A DNA stretch of 64,000 nucleotides from Pyropia haitanensis (GCA_008729055.1 SDUX01000007.1:248001-312000); one strand, 5' to 3'. Counted from the stretch's first letter, positions 20,518 to 32,308 are shown. Program-made: numbers and translations. The notes: generated by a model from the sequence alone, not told the origin.

Positions 20518-23500
20518 TCAGGCACAATCACTCGGGTAGTCCCGTCGTAACGCAGCAAGCACGGCCTTGGTATTGCCAACCTGCGAGTACCTCTGCTTGA
20601 GAAAGGACACCACACCATCCACGCCCACCGTACGGCCGCGCCGTGCGTACTCGACGTCAAAGGCGCGATAGAGCGTGCATCGTTCAGAGTAGAGCTTGAT
20701 GATGCGCGTCTTAACAGCGCCCTGCTGCCGCAGCCGCCAGCGGTTCCCAAAATGCTGCTGCAGGGTCCATATGGCCACGCGCCCGTCAGCGCCCAGCGCG
20801 TACTCGTCAAGCGCGAGCTCCCAACCCAGCCCCGCCCCCATAGGCAGTAGTGGCACGCACTCGTCGTTGGACTCAAACACGGGCACGCCCGCAAGCAGCC
20901 TTTTTGCTTGCAGAGCTCGAACGCGGTCTCGGTCTGCTACAAGCTGCTGGGAAATGCGCACCGTTGATGGCGGCACCCCCGATACAGGCGCCACGACGGA
21001 CGCCGCACGCATGATCTGTCCGATGGCAAAGCTCGACGCGGGTGCAGACGGGGGCGGGCGCCGCAGCTCTTCCTCAATGAGAGCGCGAGCACGAGGGTCC
21101 TTCACGACATGGTCTGTAAGGAGCCGCGCCATCAGATCCCGGCTGCGCCCAATCTGTGCCGCCATCGAGCGCGACAGCTCGTCGAACCGCGCGTCGACGT
21201 GGGCCTTGACGTCCGCCACCGCGGCGGCGCTCGTGTGCTTCATCTGTCAAAAACCAGCGGCGGCGTGCTCTCGCAAACTGGCAACGCCCTCGTCCACGCG
21301 CAAGGAAAGGTCCCGCTCCAGCGCACCCGCGCTGACCGCACATGACGCAGCGACCGCATCGACGGCGCACCGCACCGCATCCGCCAACTGGGGCAACACC
21401 TCCCGCACCGCCTCAGCAGCCGTGTCGGTTGTGGCTGCCAGCGCCCGGTGCATGGTGGACCGATACTCGGCAAACCGCGGGCCCCTCAGCAACGGGTGCC
21501 GCAGTGCGTACGCCGTCGGGGGGGCGCTGGCCGTGGCCAGCCGGGCGGCCCACGACTGGAAGAAAACCGACCGGAAGAGGCGCACCAAGCGGAAAAAGTC
21601 ACGCAGCGCCTGGTCCTGGGAGCGCGCGTCTGCCGCGACCCGCGCGCTGAGCTCGGCTTCCGCCGCCTCCAGCCAGGGGCAGTACAGCTTTTGCAGCTCC
21701 TCGGGAACGGCCACCTGCATGCGTGGCGTCACAGGGGTGCGGCAGTCCAGACCGCGCCCCGACAAGGAGAGGAGCATGGCACGGTTCGGGATGGGCGCCT
21801 CGTAGACCCCCCCCCCTGGGCCAACTTGCCAGATGCCGTGGTCAAGGACGTCACTCTCCGCCGCCCCTCGCTCCTTTCCAGCCTGCGCCGCCGCCCGCCG
21901 GCAAAGGTGCGTCTTTGCCGCCCAATCCGGCACGCCAGCGGCCATCATGACCCTCTTAAGGTTGTCATTGTGGTAGCGGTAGCTCATTGGCTTCCGCGCG
22001 CCGCCATTCGGCCCCGGGAACACTAAACAGCGGTACCACTCCCAAAAGCCAATGGTCTTGCCCGCCTCGCGGAAGTGGACGGGCCGCACCCCCGCCTCCA
22101 GCAGCTGGTCGTCGTCAGGCTCAAACAACGGCGAGAAGTCCACGGGCGGGCGAGAGACGTCCGCGCCGGGGCGGTGGCAAAATGCGGCCAGCGCATCTGC
22201 CGCTGCGCCCAAAGGGCACAGCCAGGGGTCCACGTGTGGCAGCGCGCCCACGCAGCGCACCACGCCCTCCGACGTCTTGGTTGCAGAGATGTGGGCGCAC
22301 AGCACGTCGGGACCGGCCGATCCGGGCCCGGTCCCCCCCCTCCCAAACATGCCCGCGAAGACTCTCGCAGCCAGGTCGCTCCACGCCAGGTCCCGGGCGG
22401 TGGCCCCGCGCGCATCCAGCGCAAACTGCAAAATCCACAAAGAGTTCAGCACCGCGTGCTTGTGCAGCCCCAGCGCTGTTGTGGGCTGCAGCAGCAGCCC
22501 CTGACTGACGACGCGCCGCTGCACGTCGGACATCTAGGGGTCTCTCTTCCCCAACGCCTTGGCCGTCCCCGCCGCGTTCTCCTGCAGCATTCGCTCGCGC
22601 TTGCGCCGCCCCACTACAAAAACGGCCGCGTGAAAGGACCCCGCCGACTGATACTCATCCACGCGCCACGGGGCACAGCACGCGCACGTGGCGGAGCGCC
22701 ACAGGAGGTTGAAAAGGTGCGCAACTTTGGCCAGAGCATTGAGGTGCCCCTGCAAAACTTGGTGCCCCACCAGCCGGCCACCGGGGGGCCTGTCCGCGGC
22801 GGGCGCGCCAGCCGCTGCAGGCGTACTGGCGCCCGCTCGCGGGCCACCAGCTCGTGGCGCAGCGGACGGGGCCACCTCCGTCTCCTTGGCGCCGCCCGCA
22901 GCAGACCCGGCATAAGGGGGAACCGCCGGGCCAACTCCACGAGCGCGCGTGGCGCGCGCAGCGGGTGTGGGCGGTGCCGCACGCATCATCAGCGCTGGCG
23001 TAGCACGCGGCGCCGCCGCCGACGGACCCGCACCCAAATCGCCGCTCGCTGCCGCCGCTGCCGTTGCCGCCCGCGCGGCCCGTACCCCACCGACCACCGT
23101 GCCGTCCGCGGGCACGCGCATCCGCACCGGCGCTGCCCCGCCCACCCGGCCTGCGGGACGCCCCCCCCCCCCCGCCCCCGTGCGCGGGCCGGCCCGGCCG
23201 GGCGCGGCCCCGCCCCCGTGCCCGTTCGGCGCCGCTTCGGCGAGCGCGCGGGTCCGACCGCGCCGCCCCCATCCCGACCACCGTCGTCAGACGACGAATC
23301 AGTGCCGGCCCCGCCTGAGGAGGCCCCCTCCTCGTCCGACCCCAACGATTTACTGCCAGCCGCGGCGGGGTCCGCGCCGCCCGCGCGTGGTCGTTGCCGC
23401 CGTCGATGTAGACGCCGCTCGGCCTCTGCCTCGAGAAAGCTCACGACCACGTGACGACTGAGGGGAATGAAGTCGGCGGCAGTCGCCACGTTGGCCGCCC

Positions 23501-24269
23501 CCCACGCGCAGAACCGCCCAATCGACCCGCCGTACGTCCGCATCGTCTTCTTGCGCCCCCCGTGCGCGGCGCTGACGGTGTGCTTCTGCCAGTCGTTGCG
23601 GACATAACTCAAAACGGTGTGCACGAGTGCGTGGTTTCCGCGCTCCGCCACGTGTACGGCCTGCCCAACCACCGCACGCGTGCAGGCCAGGTCCAGGCGG
23701 AACGCCGCGCAGAAGTTCGCCAGGTGCACCGACGCCTCGAACGCGGCGCGGTCGACCCGCGCCTGCACGGGTGAGCGCCCGTCTCCAGGTGGCAGCGGCG
23801 TTCCCTGGAACCGCTCCCCTAAGAAGCCCGCGCGGTTTTCCTCGGAGAACAAACAGCCCAGCCGCATCAGCCGCCGCCCCGCCTCAGGCCTGTTGAAAAA
23901 CAGACGCGCCGTCAGGTTGCGCACCGTGTACTCGGGCGCCCCGTCCAAAAAGCGCCGGTGGCCCGCCGAGAGCTCCGCCACTGCATCGCCCATGTGGCCC
24001 CCGTGGACATGCACCACCGGGGGCACCACCAGCTCGCGCAGCTCACGCCCCTCGGGCGGGGGCGCCGGCGGGGGGGCAGGAACCGAGGCTGACGGCGCAC
24101 GCGCCGTGGTAGGGGTGAGGGCGGGGCCAGGCGTCCCTGCCAAGGGATGCGCGGACGGCAGCGTCCCCGGCGGCGGCAGAGGGGCAGCGCCAGCCGCCAC
24201 CAACCGAGCGCGCACGAGCGGCTCCGGTCGCGGCCGGCAAGCTCCCGGACGGCGCGCACTCCCCGCCAT
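20518..24269 (-). pseudogene. Crypton-like tyrosine recombinase (decayed)
   Basis: Reading from 24269: an Ala/Pro-rich start, a SAM-like core-binding segment (TMRTYGGSIGRFCAW..FIPLSRHVVVSFLE), a basic SPKRRR signal, then a frame change in the C/G-rich tract near 23160. From 23145 to 20518 one frame continues. It has the tyrosine-recombinase catalytic domain: Arg in GATARDL (near 22394), H-x-x-R in THLCRR (21898-21909) and Tyr in GVYEAP (21802-21804). It ends in a GCR1_C-like DNA-binding domain (WTLQQHFGNRWRLR..KLYSERCTLY). This order is typical of Crypton DNA transposons. In-frame TAG (22534-22536) and TGA (21247-21249) interrupt it, with coding sense on both sides. Cryptons lack long TIRs, so the outer ends are not defined. 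It could instead be a domesticated gene with introns, less likely. Confidence 0.75.
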
Positions 24270-27252
24270 GGCCGCGAGTTCAGCTCTCTGACTTTGCGTG
24301 GGCGGTGGGCGCCCGCCGCCGGCTTGAGCGTCCGCCCGATGGGGGCGGGGGGGGGGGGGGGATGGGGCAGCGCCCCCGCGCCCACCAGCGTGCGCCGCGG
24401 TGCGTCAATTCACCTCGGGCGGCGCGCTGCGAACTCCGGGCCGGCTGGGCGGGCAGCGCATGTAGACAGCCGGGCCGGACGAGCGGCTGCGCCGGTGGGC
24501 ACGGAGCGGCCGCCTCGGCGTTGCCGCCGCCAGCCGCGCGGCGGCCGCTGGCCTCGGACCACGCGCGTACAGCCACGGCCGCACCGTTGGTCCGCCACCT
24601 CCGGCGCGACGCTCGGCGCAACCCGCGTCCACTACTTTTCGACCAGTAGTAGGGGGGGCGGGGGGGGGGGGGAGGGGTGGGCGGGGCCTCCACGCGCGGC
24701 CGAGGGGGGAGCAGCCCCGACCGCCAGCGGGCCCCAGGGGGGGGGGGGAGAGGGGAGGGGGAGGGGGTGGTGGACTGGGCGGGCCAGCAGGCGGTGTGCC
24801 ACGACCGCCCCCGCCCGCCATCCGCAGCAGGGAGAGAGGCAGCCGCGGCTCTGCCTCGCGCCGCGCGCGCGCGTGCCCAGCGAGCGAACGGAGGGGGGGG
24901 GGGGGGGGTCGGCGCGCCAAAGGGAAGAGGCGGGACCGAGCCGGCGCCACCACGACGGGCGCGGGCCTCCGCCGCCGCGCCGACCGACCGACCGGGAGGA
25001 CCATTACGCCGGCGAACGCGGTGCAGCCGCCGCGCGGCGCGCGGTCGGTCGTCCGGCCGCGGGCGGCGGGCGGTCGTCGGCGCGCGCGCGCGCGCGCGCG
25101 TGGGTCCGACGGCGACTCCGGCGCGCGCCTAGGCCCCGTGCGGTGCCATGGAATTACGGGAGGGGTGCCCCGCAGCCGTGCGGAATCACCTATCCACGGT
25201 GGCCCCCCTGGCGCCCGTAGGCGCGCCCCCCCCCCCGTTGGGCGGCCCGTCGGGCGGCTCCGACCGCCCCCCGTGTCGGATCCGACGGCGCCCGCGCCTC
25301 CGACGGCGTCCGCATACGTTTTGGGGGATGGTCCCGACCTTGAAGGGATTGCTCTCACGCCCCGGGTGTGGGCGCGTGAAGTACAAACGAATTACCAACC
25401 CACTGCTCTCCGCTTTCAGCGCCGTAATGTCAAGTGTCCAGGCATGTCCGCCACTTTGACCCGCCTGTCCGTCAAAACTTTCACAAGCAGAGCGCTGCGC
25501 CTCTGCACTATCCGCACACGTGGTACGGAGTCCTCTCGCGTCCCTCCGAGGCCCGCGCCCCGCGGCCAAATGGGTTGTAGCCGCGACGCGGCGCGGGCGT
25601 TGCCCGTCACGACCCCACGCGCAGCGTGCGTTAAAACCGGCACGCGGCACCCCGCGGACGCCACCAGCAGCGTCGCGGCGGCTGCATTCCCTCCGCTGCA
25701 CCCCCGCCCCCCCCCCCGCCTCTCCTTTGCTCGCCCGCTGCCCGCCGGCGGATCTCTTCTTCCCGCCGCCCCCACCTGCCCAGCCGCTGCCGCTGCTGCC
25801 GCCGCTGCCGCTGCCGCCGCCGTCCCAGCCGCTGCCTTTGCAGTTTCATGGGGGGGGGGCGGCCGGGTTGGGGGGACTGACGGCGCCGCGGCGGCGGCCG
25901 CCGGCGGCCCCGCGCCGAGCGGCCAAGCGACGGCGGCGGCATCCCTGCCGGCGGCGGCGGCGGCGGCACCTCTGCCGACGTTGCCGCCGTTGCCGCCGCC
26001 GCTGCGGCCTCCATATGCCCGTACGGCGGCCGCCGCGTTGGAGCCCGCCGTCCCGGGCCGGCCGCACCGGCGCCGGCAACCGCCGCCGCGCGGCGTGTTG
26101 CGTTTGCGCGCGCCCCCGCCGCGTGCACTTTGCCGCCGCCGCCGGCAGTGGCGGGCGGGGCGGGCGGGGGTTTTGGCGCCGCCCACCCCCCGCTGCTACC
26201 CCCGCCGCGCCGCCTCGGCTGCCCCCGCCCCCGTCTGCATCCCCGCCGTCGCCGCGGTCCCACCACTACCACGACCAGCCCGTGGCGGAGAACGCTGGCT
26301 GCCGGCCGCCGCCTTTCCCCGCCCCCCCCGCTCTCTTCCTCCCGCTGTCTGTCAGCGCACGGCCGCGCCCGGTCGTTGCGCGCGGCCGGCCTGCCGCCAG
26401 CGGGGATCCTGCACCGCCGGCGTGCGTGCTTGCTGGGGTGGGATGGGGTGGGCGGGAATGGAAGAGGGGGGGGGGGGTGGGGTTGCTCGACGCATGGGCA
26501 GGGAGGGGTGGGTGGTGCCTGGTGGCGTTGGGGGGGGGGGTGTCGCTGTGGTGACCGCCCGGCTGGTACAAGAGGCGATGTAGGAGGGGGCGCCGGGGGT
26601 CGGCTGTGGGGTGTAGGTGCCGCCGTCTCTCCTCCTCCCTTCCCCCCCCCTTGCGCCGGGGTCCGCGTCGAGCGGCCCTCTTCCCCGTTACCATTGCCTG
26701 TTCGCAGTCTCGACTTCCTGTCTTGACCTGCCGCGTGCCGACGCCACCCGCCAGACGCCTGTGGCGCCTGGGTTGGGAACAGGAAGACGCCGCGCCGCCG
26801 CGAGCTGCTCCCTCCGTGCCGGACCCGCGTCGGCACGCCGACGCGGCTGGGTCAGGCCACTCCTCCGCTATCTGCACTTTGTGTGTCCTCCTTGCCGCGT
26901 TCCCCCCCCTCGCCGCCCATCTGGCGAGTGTCGCTCCCCCCTCTTCTCTGGCGTGTCCGCCTCTGCTTATCCCCCCTCCACCACCCCCCCCCCTTGCCCC
27001 CCCGGCCACCGCCACCTCTTGGCAGCGGATTCGCCCGCGCTTCTCCCCACTGGCGACGCCACCTTGCCCGTCGCCCGTCCCTTCACTGGTGCTGTCGCCG
27101 GGCGCTGCCGCCTGCCACCGCGCCTCGCCGCTGCGCGGGCTGCCACCTGTGCAGGTCACATGACCCCCCCCTTTCCCGCGCGTTCACCTCCCTTTCCCTC
27201 GCGTTCCCTGCCCCCTCCCACCGGCGCCAAGCACACAACCACCACCACCACC
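24270..27252. other. 3-kb extremely GC-rich low-complexity region
   Basis: Dominated by G and C runs and CCG/GGC-type repeats. A (CG)10 run at 25081-25100 could form Z-DNA. The only less biased part (about 25320-25560) shows no domain on either strand. The 3' end is pyrimidine-rich and may be the promoter and 5' UTR of the gene at 27253. Confidence 0.45.
25081..25100. repeat. (CG)10 dinucleotide run
   Basis: An uninterrupted alternating CG run in the GC-rich intergenic region, with the classic sequence for left-handed Z-DNA. Confidence 0.9.
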
Positions 27253-28017
27253 ATGGGCGACCCCCCCCCATCGATGGTCTGCTACCGTCGTCATTGGCGG
27301 CGCGCGCCCCACTCCCCCGGGACCCCACGCCCGCTGCTTTCGCTGGCGCTCCTCACCACCACCGTCTTCCTCTTCCCCCTCCTCGCCACCCTCCCCGCCC
27401 CTGTGGCAGCAGCAGCACCAGCGGGCGTGGCAACACTGGCAACAAGGATGGCGGCGGTGGGGGCCTCTGCCGGCGGCGGTGACGCGGCGGTGATGGGCTT
27501 CATCGCGAGCCGCGTCCGCCTCCCCCGCACCGGCCGCGCCCTCCGCACCGCCGCCGCGGCGGCGGCGTGTGGCAACAGCGGCGACACGTGCCGGTGCTCC
27601 CCCCCCGCGGCCCCCCCCGTGCGGCTGTGCCTCCGCCCGGCTGCCGCCGCCGGCCGCTGCGACGCGGGCGTCTGCGCGCCCGGCTGGGCGTGTGACTGTG
27701 CGGGCGACGCGGTGTGTGCGGTGGCGCGGACGGGGGGGGTGCTCGCGTGTGACGGAGGGGGGGATGGGGTCGGCGGGTGCGCGTGTGGGCGCGTGCGGGC
27801 GGGCGGGTGGGGGCTCGTGCGGGTGGGGGGGTGGGCGTCGCCGGGGGGGGGGGGAAGCTGGTGGAAGACCGGGGGGGGGGGGTGGCGTGTGGCATGCCCG
27901 ACGGGTTTTGGGCGTGAGGGGGGGCGGCGGAGGGGACGGAGGAGAGGGGGGAGAGGCGAGCCTGCTGCAACCGTAGCCGCATGTCGGTTCAAGGAAGAAA
28001 CAGTCACAGTTACGTGA
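27253..28017 (+). CDS. Cysteine-rich secreted or membrane-anchored protein (3' end uncertain)
   Basis: The ATG at 27253 follows a short ACC repeat. The N-terminus has a basic stretch and then a hydrophobic core (LLSLALLTTTVFLFPLLATL) with small residues before a likely signal cleavage site. A cysteine cluster follows: CGNSGDTCRCS..LCLRP..GRCDAGVCAPGWACDCAGDAVC. This dense C-x-C pattern suggests a disulfide-bonded extracellular or cell-wall protein. No known family is recognised. After VCAVARTGGVLAC the frame becomes Gly/Trp/Arg-rich inside long G runs, so the true C-terminus may be earlier or in another frame. It is convergent with the superoxide dismutase gene. Confidence 0.5.
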   Translation: MGDPPPSMVCYRRHWRRAPHSPGTPRPLLSLALLTTTVFLFPLLATLPAPVAAAAPAGVATLATRMAAVGASAGGGDAAVMGFIASRVRLPRTGRALRTAAAAAACGNSGDTCRCSPPAAPPVRLCLRPAAAAGRCDAGVCAPGWACDCAGDAVCAVARTGGVLACDGGGDGVGGCACGRVRAGGWGLVRVGGWASPGGGGSWWKTGGGGWRVACPTGFGREGGRRRGRRRGGRGEPAATVAACRFKEETVTVT

Positions 28018-28133
28018 TGCCCGCCTGGCCGTGGGCCTTGCGTGGAAGCCGACCCCCTCCGGCACCACAGGCCGCGGGCCAGACCGCCGCAGGTACCCCT
28101 CCCCCTGCCGCCCGACCATCCTGTGGGCGGCGG

Positions 28134-28203
28134 TCACTTGAAGATGGCCAGCAACGACTCCAGCAGCGCCTCCAACAGCGACGAAGCCGCTTCCCCCCCC
28201 CCC

Positions 28204-28234
<31 letters not shown>

Positions 28235-29112
28235 TCCCCCCCCCCCCCCCCCCCCGTCGGCGGCGGCGCCACCCCCAGGACACACTGTGCCAGCCGCGCG
28301 CCCGCGTTGCCCGTCGGCTGCGCCCCATTATCCGGCCTCGCGTGGATGATGACACCCCGCCCCAGCGCCGCGCGTGTCGACAAGACCCCGTCGACGCGGC
28401 CGACGACGGTCGCGACGCCCGCCGCGTCGGCGGGGGGGAGGTTGCCCAGGTCGCCCAGGTGGCGGTACGCCCACGGGCGGCCGGCCTTGCCGCCACCCCC
28501 AGCCCGCCGCCCGCCGGCGCCGTCGCCGTCGTCGTCGCCGCTGTCCGAGGCACTACCCGAGTCGGCGGCGGCGGCGGCCGCCGCCGCCGCCGCGATGGCC
28601 TCCTCCGGCAGCCCGTGCGGCGCGCCCATGGGGTTGAGGTGCCCGCCCGTGGCGGTGCCGTCGTCCGCGCTGATGTCCCCCCACGCGTGCACGTGCCACG
28701 CGTGGACGGCACCCGGCGCGAGGCCCGTCACCACCCCGTCCAGCCGCGTCGCGCACGCCCACCGGCCGCCGCCGCCGCCGCTGGCCGTCGCAGGGGTGGG
28801 CGTCAGCGAGATGTGACCGCCGACCGCGTTGCCCGCCGTCGGCGACAGCGTGCACGTCAGCGCGGGGGCGCCGCGGCAGGGGCCCCACCGGGACGTCCAC
28901 GGGGAGACGGCACCGCCGCTAGACCCGCCTCCCGCGGTGGGCGCCGCGGGCGCGGCGGGCGCAGCGGGCGCGGCGGGCGCGGCGGGCACCGCCATTGGGG
29001 GGGCGGGAGGGCGCGCCGGCGCCTGCGCCGCCACGGGCGCCGGCAGGGGGGCGGTGGCGGCCATCGCCGCGGCGGCCGTCGCGACGACCGCCAAGCGGCG
29101 GCAGACGCCCAT
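28134..29112 (-). CDS. Cu/Zn superoxide dismutase, secretory type
   Basis: Converts superoxide to hydrogen peroxide and oxygen. ATG at 29112; the first ~35 residues (MGVCRRLAVVATAAAAMAAT..) form a signal peptide, then an Ala/Pro linker. All metal ligands are visible: HVH in HAWHVHAWGD (Cu), H in GGHLNP (bridging), GAPHG and YRHLGDLGN (Zn His, His, Asp), and H in GVIIHARPDNG (Cu). The active-site Arg is in TGNAGARLAQC. An Ala/Ser/Asp/Gly insertion of about 35 residues lies between the zinc ligands. The cysteine that usually pairs with the C-terminal one is absent from the GGH loop, and the C-terminal one is shifted by a residue. Past VLGVAPPPT the frame enters G runs. The stop at 28134-28136 belongs to the frame ending SLLEALLESLLAIFK, so one run length is probably wrong. 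Confidence 0.85.
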
Positions 29113-29937
29113 CGTCGCGGGTAGTCTGGGGCGCCTGTGGAAGGGCGGGGTGGTAGCGGGGGGGGAAACGACCCTGTCGCGTGCAGTACGCCGCGGACGG
29201 GGGAAGGTCGCGGCCGCGATGACGATGGCGGCAGAGGTCCAGCCGCCCCGACGGGAACACCGAGCGTCGCGACGAGGGGGGACGCGACGCCGCCGCCGCC
29301 GCCGCGCGCCGCCGCGGCCGCCGTCATAAACCGCCGCCGCCCGCGGCGTCCAAGCCCGCGCCGCCCGCCCGCGTAGCCGCCCGACCGACGGCTGTCCGTT
29401 GCGGTAGTGGTGGCTGTACCGCACAGGCACTTTTCACACCCCCCACGCCCCGCCCCACAGCCCCCGTCCACCCCGTACGCGGAGCCCCCCCATCCCGGCG
29501 CTGGCACCCCCCACCCACACCCCCGCTCTGGGCGACGGCACGCCCATTAGCGGCAGCCGCGCCGCTCCCCCCCCCCCTCACCCCTCACCGGCGGCGCCAC
29601 CACACGCCACGTGCCTTCCCCCCGCCCGCCACGCGGGCGCCCCCCGCACAGTGCGAAACAGAACGCGGGGCCGTCGGGGTCCCCCCCGCGCCGCCGCCCC
29701 CCACCGGGCGGGAAGACCAACCCGACAATGGTGTACACGCGGCGGTCGTGCCCGACACGGGCAATAAAGAGGGGGCCATGCGCGGCCGGGGGGGGGTGGG
29801 GGGGGGGGAGAGCCCCGGCAAGCTGGAGGAGCGGAGGGAAGCGCAGCGCGCCACCCCCATGCGCCCGCCTACCCCACCCCCGGTTCGTGTGCCCCAAACG
29901 CCTGGCTCATCGAGTGCGCGAAACAGGATTCCGCTTC
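29113..29937. other. 5' region of the SOD gene, no confident gene
   Basis: GC-rich. A minus-strand frame at about 29600-29770 (GHDRRVYTIVGLVF..) has a coding look but no start, domain or partner exon could be supported. Confidence 0.3.
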
Positions 29938-30112
29938 TATTGCTGTCTTCTCAATTTTGTCCGATCTGGTCGACGTCAAGAGCCGGGTCCCGAGCTGGTC
30001 AACTGCATCTCAGCCATCCACCAAGCCGGATAAAACCGATCGACCAATGGGAGGTTGACCAGACCCAGTTTTGACTTTGATTACATCGGATAAAATTGGG
30101 AGGACGGCAATA
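29938..30112. mobile_element. MITE copy 2 (175 bp)
   Basis: Same length, termini (TATTG...CAATA) and orientation as 578-752, with scattered substitutions. Immediately upstream of the Ala/Pro-rich gene at about 30329, so it may lie in that promoter. Confidence 0.75.
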
Positions 30113-30328
30113 ACCAATAGGAAAGCGCTCTGCCTCTGTTCTTTGTCTGAGACACGCCCGAGTGCCGCCGTCAAGACGTGCCCTCACTTCAGGTCTGGCT
30201 TCTCCGACGTCGTGCCCGGCCACTACAACGTCATCGCCCCTACCTGCGGCACCCCGCTTCCCCCCCCCCCCCCCGGCCTCCCCCCCCCCCCCGCGGCCTC
30301 CCACCCCCCACCGCCGTCGACGTCGACC

Positions 30329-30860
30329 ATGGCCGCCGCCCCCCCCCACCGCCCGTCGCCTACCTCCTCCCGCCGCCCCCCCCGGCGGCCGCGGGACGCC
30401 TACGTGTCGGCGGCCGCGGCGGCCGCGGCGCCGCTATCGCCCTGTCGGGCGGCCGCCACGCCCGCCCGGCGCGGCGGCCGGCCGCGGCGGCGCTGACGGC
30501 TAGTCTCCCCGGCGGCGGTGGCGGCGCCGCCGCCCCAGCCACCGTCGCCGCCGCGGCCGCCGCGCCCCCCACACCCGCCGCCCCCGCCGCGGCCGCCGCC
30601 CTTGCCGCCGCCGCCGCCGCCGCTGCCTCCGCCGCCGCCGCGGGTGGTTCCCCTTCCGCCGTCCCCCCCCCCCCAGTGGCGACCTCTCCCTCGCCGCCCT
30701 CTCCCTGCGGGTGCCCATCCCGGCGGCGGGCGGCCCCGCCGCCCTCCGCGCCGCCGCGCTCGCCGCGCTGTCGCCGCACGGGTCGCCCGTCCGGTGGGCG
30801 ATTGTGGGGGTCGAGCCGGGGGGGGTCGCGCTCGTTGACGCGGTCGTGTCGGTGCCGTGA
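30329..30860 (+). CDS. Unidentified Ala/Pro-rich protein (frame broken)
   Basis: The 3' end is convincingly coding: from 30675 the frame reads SGDLSLAALSLRVPIPAA..PVRWAIVGVEPGGVALVDAVVSVP and stops at TGA 30858-30860, with strong third-position GC. Upstream is an alanine/proline stretch. Its likely frame (..GGRGAAIALSGG..LTASLPGGGG) joins the 3' part only if the 12-C run at 30663-30674 has a different length. The ATG at 30329 is a guess. Upstream sequence (SDVVPGHYNVIAPTCGTPL, about 30200) could be an earlier part. No family is recognised. Confidence 0.4.
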
Positions 30861-31241
30861 AGGTGGAGGGGGGGGGGGCGGGGGCGGGGGGGGTTGGTGT
30901 TGTGTGGGTTGCGTGCTCGCGGCGGCGGGCTGGGTTGGGACGGCGTGCGTGTGCTCCTCTAGTAGGTGTGGGCGGAGGAGAGGGAGGGCCGGGAGCGGCG
31001 TGTGGCTGCGCCCCGCCCCGCGCCCCGACGGGCGTGCGGGCGGGTGTGCCCGCCGCCGTCGGCGCCTGAACCCGCCCCTTGAGCGCCCTCGCACGCCGGT
31101 GGACCGCGCCGGGCGCGCAGCCCGTCGCGCGGCGCCGCCGCCGCGCCGCCTTGTGTGCCCCCACCGTGCAGGAGGAGAGCGACGCCTCCATTTTGCCTGC
31201 GGACCCGTTCACCTCGTCTTTTTTTTTTGGTTGTTCCCGCA
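30861..31241. other. Convergent intergenic region
   Basis: Between two tail-to-tail genes. G-run-rich, with a T-run (plus strand, about 31219-31228) just beyond the helicase stop, which would be an A-run in its 3' UTR. No gene seen. Confidence 0.45.
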
Positions 31242-32272
31242 TTACGAGTCGACCAGCATCCGCACGATGGCGTCCACCACCGCGGCGCCATCCCCCCCCA
31301 ACACCTCCTCCCCCGGCGCGTCGCACTTGCGCGCGAGCAGCCCGTCCAGCCGCCGCCGCGCCGCCGCCACGAGCACCGCCGTCTTGGCGGGCGCACGGAA
31401 AGCCGCCCAGCCGTCCATGACGAGCGTGCCGGCGTCCGCGTGCACGGCGAGGGCGCCGCCAAAGAGGAGCAGCGCCGCGGGGGAGACCACCGTCACACCC
31501 GTCGCAAACGTCTTGGCCGACGAGTAGACCCGGGGAGGGGGAGGGGGGGGGCAGGGGCTCGACCGGCCCCACCGCCGCCGCGCCCGCCGCCGCCGCCGCA
31601 GTTGCCGCCACCGCGGTTGCCGCCACCGCGGCGGCCGCCGCCGCCGCCGCCGCCGCCGCCGCGGTTTCCGCGGCCGCCACCCCCCCCGCTGTCGCCACCC
31701 CCCCCGCCGCCGCCGCCGCTGCCGCCGCCGCCGCCACCGCCGCCGCAGCCGCCGCCCCCCCCCCCCGCGCACCGCCGCCGCCGCCGGCAGGCCCCCCCCG
31801 GTCGAGAACTCGCTTGGCGGCGTACACGAGCCAGCGGCTGGGCAGGTCGCCGACGTCAAACAGCACACAGTCGGGAAACAGAAAGGCGCGCGAGTAGTCG
31901 GCAGAGCGGAGCTTGACGTCCACCGCGCGCACCGCCTTGCGCACTGCGCCCCCCGCCGTGTCCGTGTACGCGTCGTCGGGCGTGTCGGCGCGGAGGACGT
32001 GGGGATAGAGCGCCGCCGCCAGTACCGCCGCGGACACCTTGACCGACCCGCCCCGCCCGTTCCACGCCACCGACCTGTGCCAGTCGCGGCCGCCGCCGCT
32101 GCCGCCGCCGCTGCCGCCGCCGCCACCCCGGCCGGTCCTGGGGGGGTGGCGTGGACAAAGCCGGCGCGGGCCACCGCGTCGGCCAGCTGCGTCACCGTAT
32201 CGTGCACCGCCTCGAGGGTGCGGGGCGAGAGGCAGTGGGCGTCGCAAAACTGGCGCGCCGCACCCCAGTTGC

Positions 32273-32308
<36 letters not shown>

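Noticed and set aside
29547..29897. Minus-strand frame with GPLFIARVGHDRRVYTIVGLVF
   Set aside because: Looks locally coding but has no supported start, domain or splice partner; left as unresolved.
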